Below are positions 43,006-59,746 of a DNA stretch of 64,000 bases, piece after piece. The translations under genes and the position numbers were made by a program. The first letter of the stretch is position 1. Each line of letters opens with the position of its first letter. Below the pieces are notes generated by a model. That model did not search any database, was not told the DNA's origin, and saw only the letters and a list, made by a program, of their open reading frames with translations. The DNA is from Zychaea mexicana (taxonomy: Eukaryota; Mucoromycota; Mucoromycetes; Mucorales; Lichtheimiaceae). The stretch covers positions 186,001-250,000 of the forward strand of contig NW_026516729.1 of the NCBI RefSeq assembly GCF_025766255.1. Reading direction: 5' to 3'.

Positions 43006-46000
43006 ACAAGTGTGTTTACAACAAGGTTATGCGAAGAATAGTAAAGTAGGAAATACGCGGAAGAAAAGGAGTACAGGAATTGAAAAGAAAAGAAAAAGAG
43101 CCTGGAAAGAAGGCGGGTATGGTGTGGCTCTGGTCTGTCAGACGAAGAGACGGCAGCCCCTAAAATGATATTCTTTCCATGATTTTCGAACAACCTTATA
43201 TTCCATACCCCATGTTTCGGTTACACAAGGCTACCTTCCTTTCGCGTCCATAAGAACTTCCCCAAACTTCCATGTTGCATTTTGTAGACGCTTTTCATGA
43301 CGCTCCATACGTATAAAAGTCCCCTCTTTTAGTTGCTACTTCTTTCTTTCCCCCTTTATCCTTTTACACATCAGTAATGCTTCGATTGGTTAAGGGCCAG
43401 TAGGGTCGGTGGTTGCCGGCCGCCTGCTGTATGGACTTTTTGGGTCCTGCTAATATAAGTCAGAGGGTCCAGAGTGCGCTCAAAAAGGTTGCCAGCCACA
43501 ACCAGTGGTCCTCTATTCGGCAACGTGAAATGTTCTAGAAAAATTTCCTTTTCAAGTTTAAGAGCTTTTCCACAGTCCAAACGTCCTGTTTAATCTCCGC
43601 TTCCCTTGGTTGCGGTACGCATTGCCATAAACATATTAAATAGATCAACAAGCGTGTGAAACTGATGCAATTGCTGTTGTCCAAACCTAATTGCGAGAAT
43701 CTCTTCTTTGTGGCCGGTATACCATATGCTGCAATGCTACTAAAGGAATAACTGCCTACTTTCGTAAGCATCACAGAAAGGGTTTTTGACCTGAAACCAT
43801 AGCACTAAATGATTGAAGATGTAATCGTAGTAAAACTTGCCTACCATTGGTGTACGGTTTGGTTGCGGTGATGAGTAAACTTTCCAAACTAGGCAATATG
43901 TTCGATTTGAGTATATACGGGAAGCTTTGATTCCGTCCCGGCCGTTCTAGAATGAACGGTGATTTTCACATGCAATTGTCGACGCTTCTCGCCCTTTACT
44001 GTCAGCATGAGTCCAAAATTCTTTATCGTATAGTCGACTTTCGTTTCTGGCAGTGTATTTATGTAAAGAGTAGACGTTACTAAGGCCTTGCTATAAATGA
44101 AGAATTTTCGTTACTTTAAAACATGAGGATGAACCACTTTTTGGGGTTACAAGGCACATGTAATATTTGAGCCGCTAATCGAGATCCTGGGTTATAACCA
44201 TATATGTCGAGATGACCCGAACGCTTGGTGCAAAAGGTGTTTTGCGATACAGTGCCCCTCAAATTAGTAATGATTGAATAAAGCAAATCGTCGTACAATA
44301 ATCGAGGAAAAGAAGTATATCCGGAAATACGACAAAACACTATTCCTAGTTCTTCTACTCTACTTCTTTTCGCTTTAGGTGCGCGTAGATTTCAAAGCAG
44401 AACTAATGCTATGATATGAGCGAGGAAAGTGGGGATGGAGCTTTTCAAAAATAAACAGTCGTTTCTTTAAGCAACTGCACTATTAGCATAGCCCTACTAC
44501 ATTACTGCAAATGAGGTTGGACATTACTACGATTGCATCTCATAAAGCATAGAACATCTGAACGTGTGTCAAGAAAACAGTATATGCAGCGTAATAACAT
44601 AAGAGTTTCAGAAATTGACCTCCTAATATGTTTACTTCTGCAACTGTGTTTTTCAATAAGTAACAATGGCTGTATGCAGAGGTTATTTAAAATTGATGTA
44701 CGACAGCGTACGTAAAACTTCGTCAGCATCGATAGTATGAAATATCACAGGACTCAGAAGAATTTGTTTTGATTTTATATGTCCAGTGAAACACACGATT
44801 ACAGTTTCTGTTATACACATCAACAAGAAATTCGGTTAAAACAACATGCGAGGCGCACACGGAAGATTGGCACAATAACCGATAAACACTATTTTAGAAC
44901 GAAGCAACCTACTCAACAAATGTTGTAAAACAGGACATGATCGAAATAGCTGATTGCAATTGCAAAAATGCCCATTACTTGTTTTCTCGATCACTTTGTT
45001 ACGATAGCCAAGCTACTACTGTACCCCCTTTTCTTTATGCTTTCCAATTGTAGGCATGTGAGGGAACTGGAGCTATTGTTTTTTTTTCTTATTCAATACT
45101 CAAGCGGCATTCCTCTTGATCTGATTATAATTAATTAGGTACTACTATTTGGAAGCGTGACGTTATGAGCAATTCGAAACATTATGGGATGCTAAAGATT
45201 ATTCTGGGGAAGAACAGTGACCAGCGAGCAGCGAATCAAGGTTGACATTGATCATTTAATAATAAACTTTGATGTTGTGGCCGTGGTCGGTACTTCATTG
45301 ATAGCGTATATACCGGTTACACTGAATAGTACATCAGGAAATGTGTTGGGTTAAGCTGTTTATTAAATAACGGAGTTTGTTCGGTTTCGTTTGATCATCC
45401 ATTGAATGTTGATGATAATGAAACTATTATATAGCGCATCCCCTGATTCCTTATTGGTGGAGTCTACGGACCAGAGTCCAGATTGTTCCGTTCAGCTTTA
45501 AATTGATCGTTCAGTTTCCTTCGTTAAGACAGTGACCGCAAGCATCGAGAGCATTATAGAACGATATGGATATCTATATGATAATTCGATTGTTTTTTGT
45601 TCAGCCCTACTAAGAGAGTAATCTTCTATAATAAGAGAAGTAACAGGCAACGTACCCTTTTTGTGCCTTCCTTCGCATTTAAAAGTCAGCATTTTGCTAC
45701 TTGTAACGATAAAGATCTAGATCCAGAGAAAAAGAAAAGATTATTGCGTCAATAAAGAACGAGTTAGTATCAGTACTGCTTGTCCGTAATACACCAGATA
45801 GAGGGTAAACCAAACTCACGATACAGCTTACCTCGAGCGTTCTCCAATGTTTGGGTACCACTCCAAGGTCTGCAAAATATACAGCCCGTTCAGCCCAAGG
45901 AAGATAAATTAGATAGTTCTGCACAAGCATCTAACCTATAGGTTTTACTGAGGTTATATACGCTGTTCAGTCGATCGACGAATAAGTGTTTTACTGGCGC

Positions 46001-47814
46001 GGTTTTGAACTCTTTGGCTATTGTTTTCATTACCAAGAAAATATGCTGCCGTGCTCATGCAATTACTGCAGTAAAAGCGCTTACGTCAAATGTACCATGT
46101 TGTCCGATATAGTTGTATTACAGTACTGTAGAAGTTTTGAAAATGGCCGCAGTTCCGCGCAAGTTTTCCCGGGCGCGAAGGATTTTGACGATTGCTGTAT
46201 TTCGTGGGCAAGCACGGCAAATCGGAGTCCATCCGGCAACATGCAGAAGGTCATAGTATGTGAAAAACTTGATATGATCTTCGGATAAGGTATTGTATAG
46301 TCGATGATAAAAAGGTGAGTATGTTGGTTATATTGATATTTATTCTTCCTATTATTGATCAGTGATACCGAATTGCTATGATAATTACCATAGCATTCAC
46401 GGCTTCAATGATTTAATTCACTTCTCTCAAGGCTTGTTCTGTAGTAGTGGCCAGAGCTACAGGGAACCTTTATCATAGCATCCGACAATCGCGTAATCCT
46501 TCGTGTCGCACGGATCCGACGGTCTTATCGGCAGAGAGTGGAAAATATAATGTATATAAACAGACTTCCACCCATACCGAAGAGAATCGCCTTGCCATTA
46601 CTTATTTCTTGAGAAAAGTGCACCAGCTTTGGACGGCAACAGTATCACATGTTCTCCAAAATCATCATCTTGTTCTTTGCCACTTTGTTGAAGCCCATAC
46701 TTTTGTTAGAGCTTGATGAAGTTTTATCAAAGTGGCAGCTCGTTATCACTCGGAAGATGAAGATCAATGTGCTCAGTTGGGGTGTGCCAATCTTTTATCA
46801 TAGATTGATGCGCCAGCTCACCCTGTTTATCTGAACTCGATGCTATATGCCTTGTTTTACGGGTAAGCCATAATGATGACACACTTCAACATCTTTCCTT
46901 AGGATTACTGTCAAAATACCACGGATGTCCTTCGTAATCAGAAGTTTTCGGCGCTTGTGTCTGTTTCCGTTGTTGACCTCGTTTTCGTTGCTGGCTATCA
47001 GTGCAAACAGCACTGTAATCAGACTGAAACCAAGAAGGATTTGAGAGTTATGATTTACGTGAATGGCTAGTGGAGCTGATAATGCCAGTTACGAGGATGT
47101 CGTGTCGCACGTCAGGATGAAATATAAGCTGCCAGCATTATGTTGCTTTTGGACATGCCTACTGTACTTTGATATCAATGGTAATAATATCTAACCCAAA
47201 CCTCGCACTACTATTATGACGCGCAAACGATAAATTATATTCTATCTGGGATTTTGCTAGTGTTATACATTCATGATGAAAAGGGATTTTTAGAGCTGCT
47301 AGCACTTTAGAGCGTATGTAAGTTTAAGGCTAAACAAAAAAAAAAGATCGGTGTTATGGATGATCTATGCAGATTTTCTTCTTTGAGTAGATGACAGCAG
47401 TGTGTGACAAGATGGTCGATGGGTGCAAACGGAGTTCGAGAAGTCCAAGCGCACTGGCCGCGTAAGCAAGAGCATTTGATCGTTTCCATCATATTGGGTG
47501 ACAGGTATACTTTGGATTTAAAAACATAGTAGCTGATTAATTTGTCATATTAATAGTAATAGTAAGGTTGTTGTAAATTCATAACATGAAATAGATGGCC
47601 ACTGCTAGGCACTCTCGTCAGTTCCCAACTATCCCTACTTGACACGAACAACGTTCATGTATGCGGCATCTGAAATGTACAACAGTGCAGTGTGATGAAG
47701 GAGGCCGTTAGTGTAATCAATCACCTTGGACTCCTACAAGCACACTAGAAAAAAAAAACATTTCTTCTTTTCTCATTCTTCGGTTTCCTCTTTTCTTTGC
47801 GTTTGTATATCCTC
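43006..47814. other. 4.8-kb gene-free stretch
   Basis: The longest stretch in the window without a recognisable gene. Open frames are short (up to about 100 codons), mutually unrelated and lack domain text. No LTR, terminal inverted repeat, tRNA or rRNA was recognised by eye. The left part should contain the HSF promoter; the right part the deubiquitinase promoter, which has a pyrimidine-rich run just before the start codon. Confidence 0.5.
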
Positions 47815-50523
47815 ATGTCGAGTCTGTCACCCCATCAACAATCACTCGGCCTGACCGATTCACCAATGTCCTCCCTCTCCTCACCGTCATCGCCTAGTTT
47901 CCCGGACAACTTTCCATCGTCGTCAAATCGCAACCCTCAAACGACCGTTTACGATATACTGCATAGTTCTAACACCCCGTCCGAGTTTTACAGCAGCAAA
48001 GACCATAAAGAACAACAGCATTCGCTTGTCACATCCGGCTGCAGTCATTTGGCACACTTCAAAAAGCAGCGACGGCGATCCTTGGAGGACGAAGTCGTTG
48101 TTGATGATGACGATCGATGGGATCTATTCAATAGTTATCGGTCACTTGTGCGGTATTCCCTTGCGTGGCATAAAAGCCGAAAACATTTGCACAACAGTAA
48201 TACAAGTGACAGAAAGCGAAAACAGTACAAAGAGGTAATCTTAGCGACTTCATCTTTCTCTACGGATGCTCCATTAAAGTTCTTCTTTGCATGGAAATAT
48301 CTCATATTAAAAGGATCAATTGTTTTCTATGGCAACGGCATGACCAAAAGCTTCCACTACCGCAATGCTCAACCTGTCACGACCCCTTATCCCGATTACA
48401 TGTCTGTTTGCATTGTGTATTCATGGGGTGCTGGCGCAAAGGACACATTCAAGATCACATGCGAGACAAGCACCATGTCTTTGGTAAATATAGTGGATAA
48501 TACACGAAAGTTGCATCATGCCTTAACAGGGTTCTGTTCCTCATCCGATATAAAAAACTACTGCTAGCCATGGATTTTGGCCACAGAACGCTTTACTGTA
48601 ATGAGTGCGACGACTACGTTTACGACAACGAACTGAGCGACGTTATTGTACGACAGGAAACGATCCAAAGCGAAACACGTAAATACCATTTCTATCCTTT
48701 TTTTACAGGCTGCCATGGTGAGCAAAGTTTAAAAAGACTGTCTTTTGTCAGGACGACGGAAACGAGCACGTACAGCAAACACAAGCTGGGAGCCTACAAG
48801 TCAGGATATCAGTGCGATCGTTAAGAACTCGACAGTGCCGTCATGCAGAGGCATCCGGGGTTTGTGCAATATGGGAAACACTTGCTTCATGAACGTCATC
48901 CTCCAAAGTTTTATCCACAATCCGCTATTGAAGGCGTATTTTTTAAGCGATCAGCATAATCCTAGCCGGTGTAACAACAAATTCTGCCTCTGCTGCGAAA
49001 TGGACAATCTCTTTGCTCAGGTCAGTGAGCTGAATTTCTCCCCTTCCCCAACCCCCACGGCTCTTTTTCACTTGGCGATGTAGAAAAATGGGACTCATGT
49101 AGGTATGTAAACAGGTCTATTCTGGAAAAAAAGAACCATATGGTCCGTGCACGTTCTTGCAATCCATGTGGATGAGCCTGAAAGAGCTTGCAGGCTATGC
49201 CCAACAAGATGCGCATGAATTCTTCATTAGTGCGTTGAACAATATCCATGCCGGATGCGAGGGTCACTCGTTGTCGACGAACTGCACATGTATAGTGCAC
49301 AGGACATTTGCCGGTCTTTTGCAATCCAACGTGACCTGTTTAAAATGCGGCAACGTGACAAGCACGGTCGATCCAATGCTGGACATCAGTTTGAGCTTAC
49401 GATCTGTCGATAAGAAGAAGAAGGGGTCGCCTATGTCGAATAACAAGGTAGCGGATACAGCAGCAGTAAAAGGCAGCAGCAACAGGAGCAGCGAAGACAA
49501 CAATGCTATTAGTACTACTATCCAGCAACATACTAACAACAGGAATAATCCTGCTTCTATCAATCGTCGGGTAACTAAGCAGGGGACTTTGATGGACTGT
49601 TTAGACAGGTAAAATTCTTTTATTTCTCTGTTAGATATCACGAGCAAGAAACAGAAAGGATGGAAGCTTTTAGGGGAAGGAAAATGGAAAGACAAAAAGA
49701 AAGAAAAAGCTAGAGCGCATGCGCATTACACATACACACAAAAAAGGTATACGCATCCCGAAAAGCTGGGTCCCAAGGAGTACAGTTGCAGCAAATGCGG
49801 CAACACCTTCCAAGTATGTTGTCTTTCTCTAGTATCGGATGTATGTATGACCATGACGCTCTAACCCACCTATCGTTTAGGAAGCGACAAAGCAGCTATC
49901 AGTGAAAAAACTGCCACCCGTTCTCAGCTTCCAACTGAAAAGATTTGAACACGGAATATCAGCTAGCAAAATTGAAGCCAAAATTAAATTTCCTGTGGAA
50001 CTGGACATGACGCCGTATACCTCGCATGGCAAACAGCAGCAAAAAGCAAAGAACTCCAGGTAAGAACGCATAAGAAACTGACTGTTGCATTCACTGACTT
50101 GTTCATATATCAACAGTAGTACCAATCATAGCCACTCGAATCTGTACACCTTGTTTGCTGTGATCAACCACCAAGGTAAAATAGACACGGGCCATTACAC
50201 AATGTTCTCGAAGCATCGGGGCGAGGTAAGTAACGGAATGAAGACCAACATACATGCTTGACCCTGTCTCCTCATTGTATTATTTCGCAATAATAAAAAA
50301 CAGTGGTTCAAGTTTGAAGATCACAATGTTACCACGGCATTCCAGAAAGATGTATTGGACAGCAAAGCGTAAGTAGAGTTTTACAGTATAATAGACAAGG
50401 CAATGACAAGGATGGTATTGATTCAGCATGCTTTCGTTCTTTTCTAGGTACATGTGTTTTTACATAAAAAAGTCATTAGAATATGAGAGCTCGCTAGATG
50501 ATGAGTTATTCGAATACAAGTAA
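47815..50523 (+). CDS. Ubiquitin-specific protease with ZnF-UBP domain (USP22/Ubp8-like)
   Basis: Predicted 640 residues from ten exons: 47815-48234, 48351-48483, 48568-48678, 48752-49020, 49115-49608, 49747-49813, 49881-50059, 50117-50225, 50304-50368, 50448-50523. After a Ser-rich N-terminus comes a ZnF-UBP domain (about residues 73-215: 'SGCSHLAHF', 'CSTCHDPLSRLHVCLHC', 'HMRDKHHVFAMDF', 'LYCNECDDYVYD'). The USP core has Cys box 'GLCNMGNTCFMNVILQSF', 'YAQQDAHEFF', zinc pairs 'CLKCGN' and 'CSKCGN', and His box 'GHYTMFSKHRGEW', split by an intron. USP22 and Ubp8 remove ubiquitin from histone H2B in the SAGA complex. A 50-residue Ser/Asn/Lys insert (about 445-495) splits the core. The paralogue assignment is by domain order. 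Confidence 0.9.
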
Positions 50524-50670
50524 AAACATCATGTGAAAAGCAGAGAAGGAATGGGGACATTTAAGTAAGGAGATATACAATTGACAACATGTGTGCACTA
50601 CAAGTAATACTGATAAAAGCAGGAAAGGAAAGCAGAAAAGAGGGGGGCCCGAATATACACTTTACAATTC

Positions 50671-51150
50671 TTAAGCATGATAGGTGAACTGTTGCTGTTG
50701 CTGTTGATAATCCTGATGCTGGTGCTGTTGCACGTATTCGTTAACGTTCTGCAAAAACGGAATATCGTAGTATTGTTGCAGCAGAATGAGTACAGATGCA
50801 AACGCAGCGACGATCAACGAGAAGCGGATAAACCCAATCACAACCCGAACCACCGAGCGAACCAAGGCTGCAACGACACTATAAGCAACGTAAAGAACGG
50901 CCAATGCCAAGAGGACCGGCACAATATTGGCTTGGATGGGCAACTGTGCGAGTGTTGAGAAGAATTGTTGTAAGGCTGGAGGCGCGTAATTGTAAGCTGT
51001 TCCAACCATGTTGAAAAACATTTGCTGAACATACTCGGGTGGAGGAACGGGAACGTTTACATGCCGCAATTGCTCGTAGCAAAAGACATAGATTTTGCCA
51101 ATTGACTCGAAGGCGACAAAGCTGGCGTTGCTAATGGTTGTGGTTTCCAT
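50671..51150 (-). CDS. Apq12-like nuclear-envelope protein
   Basis: Single-exon 159-residue protein starting at the first true ATG (METTTISNAS); the open frame continues upstream without an ATG. Two hydrophobic segments lie at about residues 76-95 ('IVPVLLALAVLYVAYSVVAA') and 106-127 ('IGFIRFSLIVAAFASVLILL'), separated by a short basic stretch (LVRSVVRVV), followed by a Gln/His-rich tail. This matches the Apq12 family: small proteins with two membrane segments in the ER and nuclear envelope that affect pore assembly, membrane fluidity and mRNA export. The 3' end faces the deubiquitinase 3' end, about 150 bp away. Family call is from topology and overall wording only. Confidence 0.55.
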   Translation of the reverse strand: METTTISNASFVAFESIGKIYVFCYEQLRHVNVPVPPPEYVQQMFFNMVGTAYNYAPPALQQFFSTLAQLPIQANIVPVLLALAVLYVAYSVVAALVRSVVRVVIGFIRFSLIVAAFASVLILLQQYYDIPFLQNVNEYVQQHQHQDYQQQQQQFTYHA

Positions 51151-51525
51151 AGGAAAAGAAGTCGCGTCTAAGTGTATCAAAAGAGGAAGAAGAAGAATCC
51201 AGAGGCCAAAGTTAAATTTCACAGGCACACGTAAAAATCATCAATGTCACGTGTTCCAAAATTATTTGTTCATATAACAACGCTTGAAGTTGTCAATGCT
51301 ATCCGATAGTGAGTATATTCTTGCTATTTATACTAAGCCGTATATATCGGTTAAATTACACGATGCAAGCAAATTATGTAAGCGATTCTCTTCTGTGAAT
51401 GACAGCAGTACAAGAGCAATGATATACACACACACACAAACAACTGCATTTTTATATTTACAGAAGCTTATTTATTGCCAATAAGTAAAGGTTGGAGACG
51501 GATAAAGTTAATAATACAGCTTGGA

Positions 51526-54868
<3,343 letters not shown>

Positions 54869-55702
54869 TGTAGTGGTGTAGCTAGTTTATGTTGTATGAA
54901 GACAAGTTGAACCAAGCAGCTGATGAAGAAAGATGATGGGGGCGTAAATCAAAAACTCAATTTGGACTTTTTGAAACTCCCTCGTGATATTGTTTGAGTA
55001 TATCACTTGCATCAACATCCAGTTCGTTCCCATCTGCAAGTCTTGGTGAACAAGAGGCCCAGGTTCCAGGTTACTCACTATATAATAAGCCGCATATATA
55101 TTCCAAGCTTATTCGAGCTTGGAAAGTATATATAAAGTACCTTTGCAGGCACTGCGGACAAAAAGAGATTGCAGTCCGTGCATATCAAAAGCAGATAAGC
55201 TTTTCTAGATGTGACCTACGCATCGACCAACGGTATGAAAAGGAGTTTACAGCAAGTGTGGGAAGAAAACGTGATAAAACCCACTAGGTGACAACCCATG
55301 AATAACAGTTTACAGGCCGGACAGCAACAACCATACTAAATACATGAATGCTAGCTATTTCATATTATTATTAAAAGCTATATTCACTGGTTACGGGGGG
55401 TTTTGGGCTTTTTTTATTATCGACATAAAACGAAAACCATGTCAATATCATGGGAAGAATATATAAACATCTTTTCTGTTGATTCTGCGTTGAAACAGAA
55501 CTACAAAAGGCTGAGGTGGGGGAGGGGATTAAATGTACTCTTTGGGTTTATGTGTGCGTTTGTTCATGTTTTTTTAAGAAATAAGAAAGAAAAAATATAA
55601 GGCCAATTTTGTATGTACATCCTTTCAAAGAAAGGCCTATATCTATATACAAAAATGATAACAAGGCCAATGACCCTAATCAGCATTATGTCCACGATTC
55701 TC
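54869..55702. other. Intergenic between SNF1 promoter and Pumilio 3' end
   Basis: No gene seen. Contains the inverted repeat listed separately. Confidence 0.5.
55101..55124. repeat. Perfect 9-bp inverted repeat with 6-nt loop
   Basis: Arms TTCCAAGCT (55101-55109) and AGCTTGGAA (55116-55124) with loop TATTCG, flanked on both sides by TATATA runs. It lies about 240 bp upstream of the SNF1 start codon. It could be a dimeric factor site or a hairpin. Confidence 0.7.
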
Positions 55703-58700
55703 TTAGGCAGTCTCGGTACTGGTAGTAGTAGTACTACGAGCAATAGTATGAACAGTTGCAGCGGTACTGGCTGCATCCGCATCCGCATCCGCATCTGTAT
55801 CCGCATCAGTAGTAGTAATAGTGGTAAAAGTAGTGGTAGTAGCTGCCTCATCACCACCACTAACACCGTTGCTGCCGTTGTCTTGTTCGACAAGTGGTAA
55901 TATCTTTTCAACCTCTGTAATATTACAAGAAAGAATGGTGGATCAGTATTACCTTCATCAGGGTATATGTTGATACGAGTACTTACTCAAAAGAAGGTGA
56001 CGTCCATATGTATAGCGCTTCAAGGATTGCATATGCGGCTTGATCTTGCTCACCAATAATCCGCGCTGGCCGTCGTCGACGACATCTAGCATTTTCTGTA
56101 CAACATAGTTGGCGTACTGGTCCTTCATCATAATAACGAGAGGGCACGAGCCATCCGGGCGGTTCTGCAAAACCTCTTCGATCAGTGCTTGGCGCTCCTC
56201 CTTGGAGCCATAATCAACGCATTTCTCCACGACATTGCTGGCAAACTTGTGTTTGCTGAGGTGCAGCACTTGGCCACGAATCTTATTAATAATAGAGGCC
56301 TTGTCGTCAGGCTTGCCGCGTTCGAGTATATGTTGGATAACCTAAAGTACAATTTCATGTTAGACTCAGCTAACAAGACATCCAGTATGTTTTCCCTCGT
56401 ACAGGATCATATCAGAGGAATCATTTACATAGTTTCCATATTGGTCTTGCACAAGCTGACCAGTACATCGGTCAAGTTCATCGAGGAGAGGACTCTATAT
56501 ATTGCATCTTGTGTTATTGAATATGATTCAACGCCATTTGAGCATAGCAATACTTACAGTTTGATTTTCTGTACAATGTTCAAACATGCGTTGGATCACG
56601 CGGCATCCGTAGGGGTGCGTCGCCAGGTTATATACTTGGCCATGGAATCCGTCAATAATGAATTGAATATGCTTAGCAGGCACACGCTCTATTGCCTATT
56701 GGTTTCGTGTTCCAGTCAGTAACTTTACTTTTAATAATATAAGAGTTTCTTTACTCACCTTTTGTATGACATGGTTACCGTTTTGGTCCTTGATACATTT
56801 CAGCACGCATCCGTTAAGTTCACTGACAAGGCGTGCTTGTTGTTCCGTCAAAACATGTTCCAAAGCCTGAACAAATGTACATTTAAGAAAAAAGAAAAAC
56901 AATGTAAGTATACAAACTATTATTGCTTCCTATTTGTAAGAGACCACTTTTTACCTTTTGTACAACTCTGCAACCATACATTTGCAGCGACAGTGAAACC
57001 ACATGACCTTCCATTTGCTTGGCCAGAATTGTCTTTTGGGCTTGATTGCCATGCTCAAAGAACTTTTGCAGCACATAGTTGCCAAAGACATCTGTCATCA
57101 GTTGAAGCGCATTTGGTAAGACTTCTTCAAACACCATTTGCTTTTCTTCGCTGTTGGCCGTTTCCAATTTTTGCTGGATGAACCTAGATCCATGCTGATC
57201 ACCGCTAAATTCGACAATATGGCCAGCAATATCCTAAAATAATGGATAGCAAAGCAAATTGTAAGTTTTGTCTTTTTCAATAATATTAGAGACCTAGAAT
57301 TTGTGATATTTACCTTGAGTTCATACTTTTTGCTCTTGGAATTTCTGAATTCTTCAAGCAAAGGACTGCGGATACTCAAAGTCATATCTTGCGGTGTGGG
57401 TTGTGCTGGTCGTAAAGTATCCTGTTGCGCAAGTGCCGCTGCTGCTGCTGCTGCTGCTGCAGCTCTTGAGCGTCCGGCATGTTGATGAGCACCGAAATTC
57501 TGCATTTGTTGCTGTAGCAATAGCTGTTGTCTAGCAGCCAGGAGTTGCTGTTGCTGTTGCTGGATAAGAATCTGTTGTTGCTGCATCTGAAGAGCACGCA
57601 GCTTCTTGTCCGTCATGTCTGGCAAAGCCGGATCATTGAAACCCATATCCATCATTCCTCCGCTATTCGGGTTACCGCCAAATCTCGAAGATGGTACACC
57701 GGGTGCTGGTCTGTTGCTGCCGCTGCTGCTGCCACCACTACTCGTGGCTGGCCAACGTGAATAATTAGGGTCAAATACGGGCGTTCCGCCCAAACTATCT
57801 CTGGTATCTGATGACTCGCTCGTATGATCGTGTGCAGAAGACGGTCTTGAGAATTGTTGTAATTGCTGAAGTTGCTGATATATTTGAGCAGTATCGTTAT
57901 ATAGTGCTTCATCGTAGTATCCAGTTTGTTGATGCTGCTGATGTTGTTGTTGTTGCAGTTGAACAGCTTGTTGTTGCAGAAAACGTGCTTGCTCCATTAC
58001 ATTCGCGTCGTCAGGCTATAAAAAAAGCGGATATTGTATGAGAACCTCTTTGAATAAGACTCGGATCTTATATCATACCAACTGCCAGTACATACCTTAT
58101 CCCGCAAACCAAATGCGGCAAATTGTCTAGCCATAAGTTCCTCATCAGAACCCATATTGGCATAGTCTAGCTCATCGTACTTGCCGAGATGACGACCGGG
58201 AGGCGTAGAGTTCGAACGAGCAGGTGGTGGTGTGGAGAATTTGCTCTGCAGCGGCGGGGAAATAGCACGTAATGCATGAACACGTGCCCCACTAGGTCCT
58301 CCACGATGGTGATGCTGTTGCTGATGATGGTGCCCAGAGCCATCATCCATAGACATTTGAAGCGTTGACGGTATGTGATCGTTCATGTTATCCTCCATCA
58401 CTGGTCGCTGTTGTTGAAATGGTGACAACGTGGTATACGATGGATCCCGATTTTGCCCTGAGAACAAACCATCATAACCACTCATACCATTCAGGTGCAA
58501 CATATTGTCCATATCGTTGCTACTTTCGTCCGCATCGAGGGGTGTCGTCGATCCCGTGGCGGCATTGCGTAGTCGTGCTTGATGTTGCTGCTGCTGTTGT
58601 TGTTGCTGTTGAAGTGCATACATAGGGGATGGAGTACGCGGGAAATCCTGTTATGTTGTACAGGTGCACCAGAAAAAGAATGATCAGCAAACACACGGAT

Positions 58701-59746
58701 GCAGGAGGTTTTATTTCTACATACGAAAAGGAAGGCATACCTCTTGAATCAGATCTACAAGATTTCTGTTGCGTCGACTAGCACCGGATGAAGGTCCTGC
58801 TGTTGCTGATGCGCTGATATCATTTGTATCAGCTGCTCGAAAATGCTTTCCATTACTGCCATAGCCTTGCTGATGAGAGGCGGACATTTCTGGATAATTA
58901 TTGTATGGGTAAGTGATGCATGGCTTACTGGTCCTAATACTGGTACTGCTACATTAAGAATAACATACCACTATCCTTCCAAAGCTGCCACGACTGGCCC
59001 GGTTCATAGGCGGGCGGAGGTAGGCGTGGATCAAGTCTCGAATGCTCATGGTAATATTTCAAATATTCCGGATCGTGCCGTGGGTCTGCCGGGTTCGCAA
59101 AGCCATCCATGGACGTGCTGGAGTTGTTGTTTGCACGTTGTGCCAGCACTTGTGTCGGTGGAGCGCTACTTGACCGATTGTAGTACTGATCATCAGGAAA
59201 CAAACCCGTGCGACTTGGTCCTCCTGCTGCACCGCTGCTCGGTGATCCCATCATATCGTACTCGTAATCCAACTTGCCGTGTAAAAGCGCAGCCAGCTAT
59301 AACAGAGATAGCCGACCATGGTTAATTAAGTGCAGTATAGTGAGGCTGTTACACAGCTTTGGTTGAAACCTGTCTCGGTTCCCAAGGAGACAAATACACA
59401 TAAAACGCTTAACAACATCACGCAGACGCATATACACACACACACACGCAAATTCACACATACTATATAGAACCCTCCTTCCTCCCTCCTACTTCTTTTT
59501 CCTTATCCCACCCACATGGGCCCAAAAGAACAAGTAACCCTGCGCATTGGAACAATCCCGTATATGTGCATGTGGGTACGTGCGCCCAGGAAAAAAGAAG
59601 CGAATGCGGTTCTCTTCCTTTATTATATCCCTCCAATAGAATGTAACAAGAAAGTTGCATACCTGACCCTGGGGTTGGTTTTTGGCCTTGGGCTGGTGCA
59701 AATCGGATTTCTGCGCGTTCGGCGACAAGGATTGGCGTGGCAACAT
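55703..59746 (-). CDS. Pumilio-family RNA-binding protein
   Basis: Predicted 990 residues from eleven exons: 59746-59663, 59296-58969, 58889-58741, 58647-58096, 58015-57314, 57233-56955, 56866-56759, 56695-56558, 56494-56429, 56341-55987, 55914-55703. The N-terminal 580 residues are low-complexity (poly-Gln, poly-Ala, Ser/Gly/His runs). The C-terminal Pumilio homology domain (about 587-935) has eight repeats; the base-reading residues are S-R..Q, N-Y..Q, C-R..Q, N-H..Q, C-R..Q, N-Y..Q, S-N..E, N-Y..Q, the same as human PUM1. A Thr/Asp/Ala tail follows, with a DADADADA run encoded by a GATGCG hexamer repeat. Such proteins bind 3' UTRs in the cytoplasm and repress or localise mRNA. The start is the first ATG of the open exon; an upstream non-coding exon is possible. 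Confidence 0.93.

Noticed and set aside
45986..46288. 100-codon frame with several cysteines
   Set aside because: Cysteine spacing fits no known finger, and no neighbouring exon can be joined.
51151..51228. N-terminal extension with a signal-peptide-like segment on the Apq12-like protein
   Set aside because: The extension would have to start at a GTG codon; the first ATG is at 51150 and gives the family's usual size.
56189..56722. 177-codon + strand frame
   Set aside because: Antisense to Pumilio repeats and crossing two of its introns.
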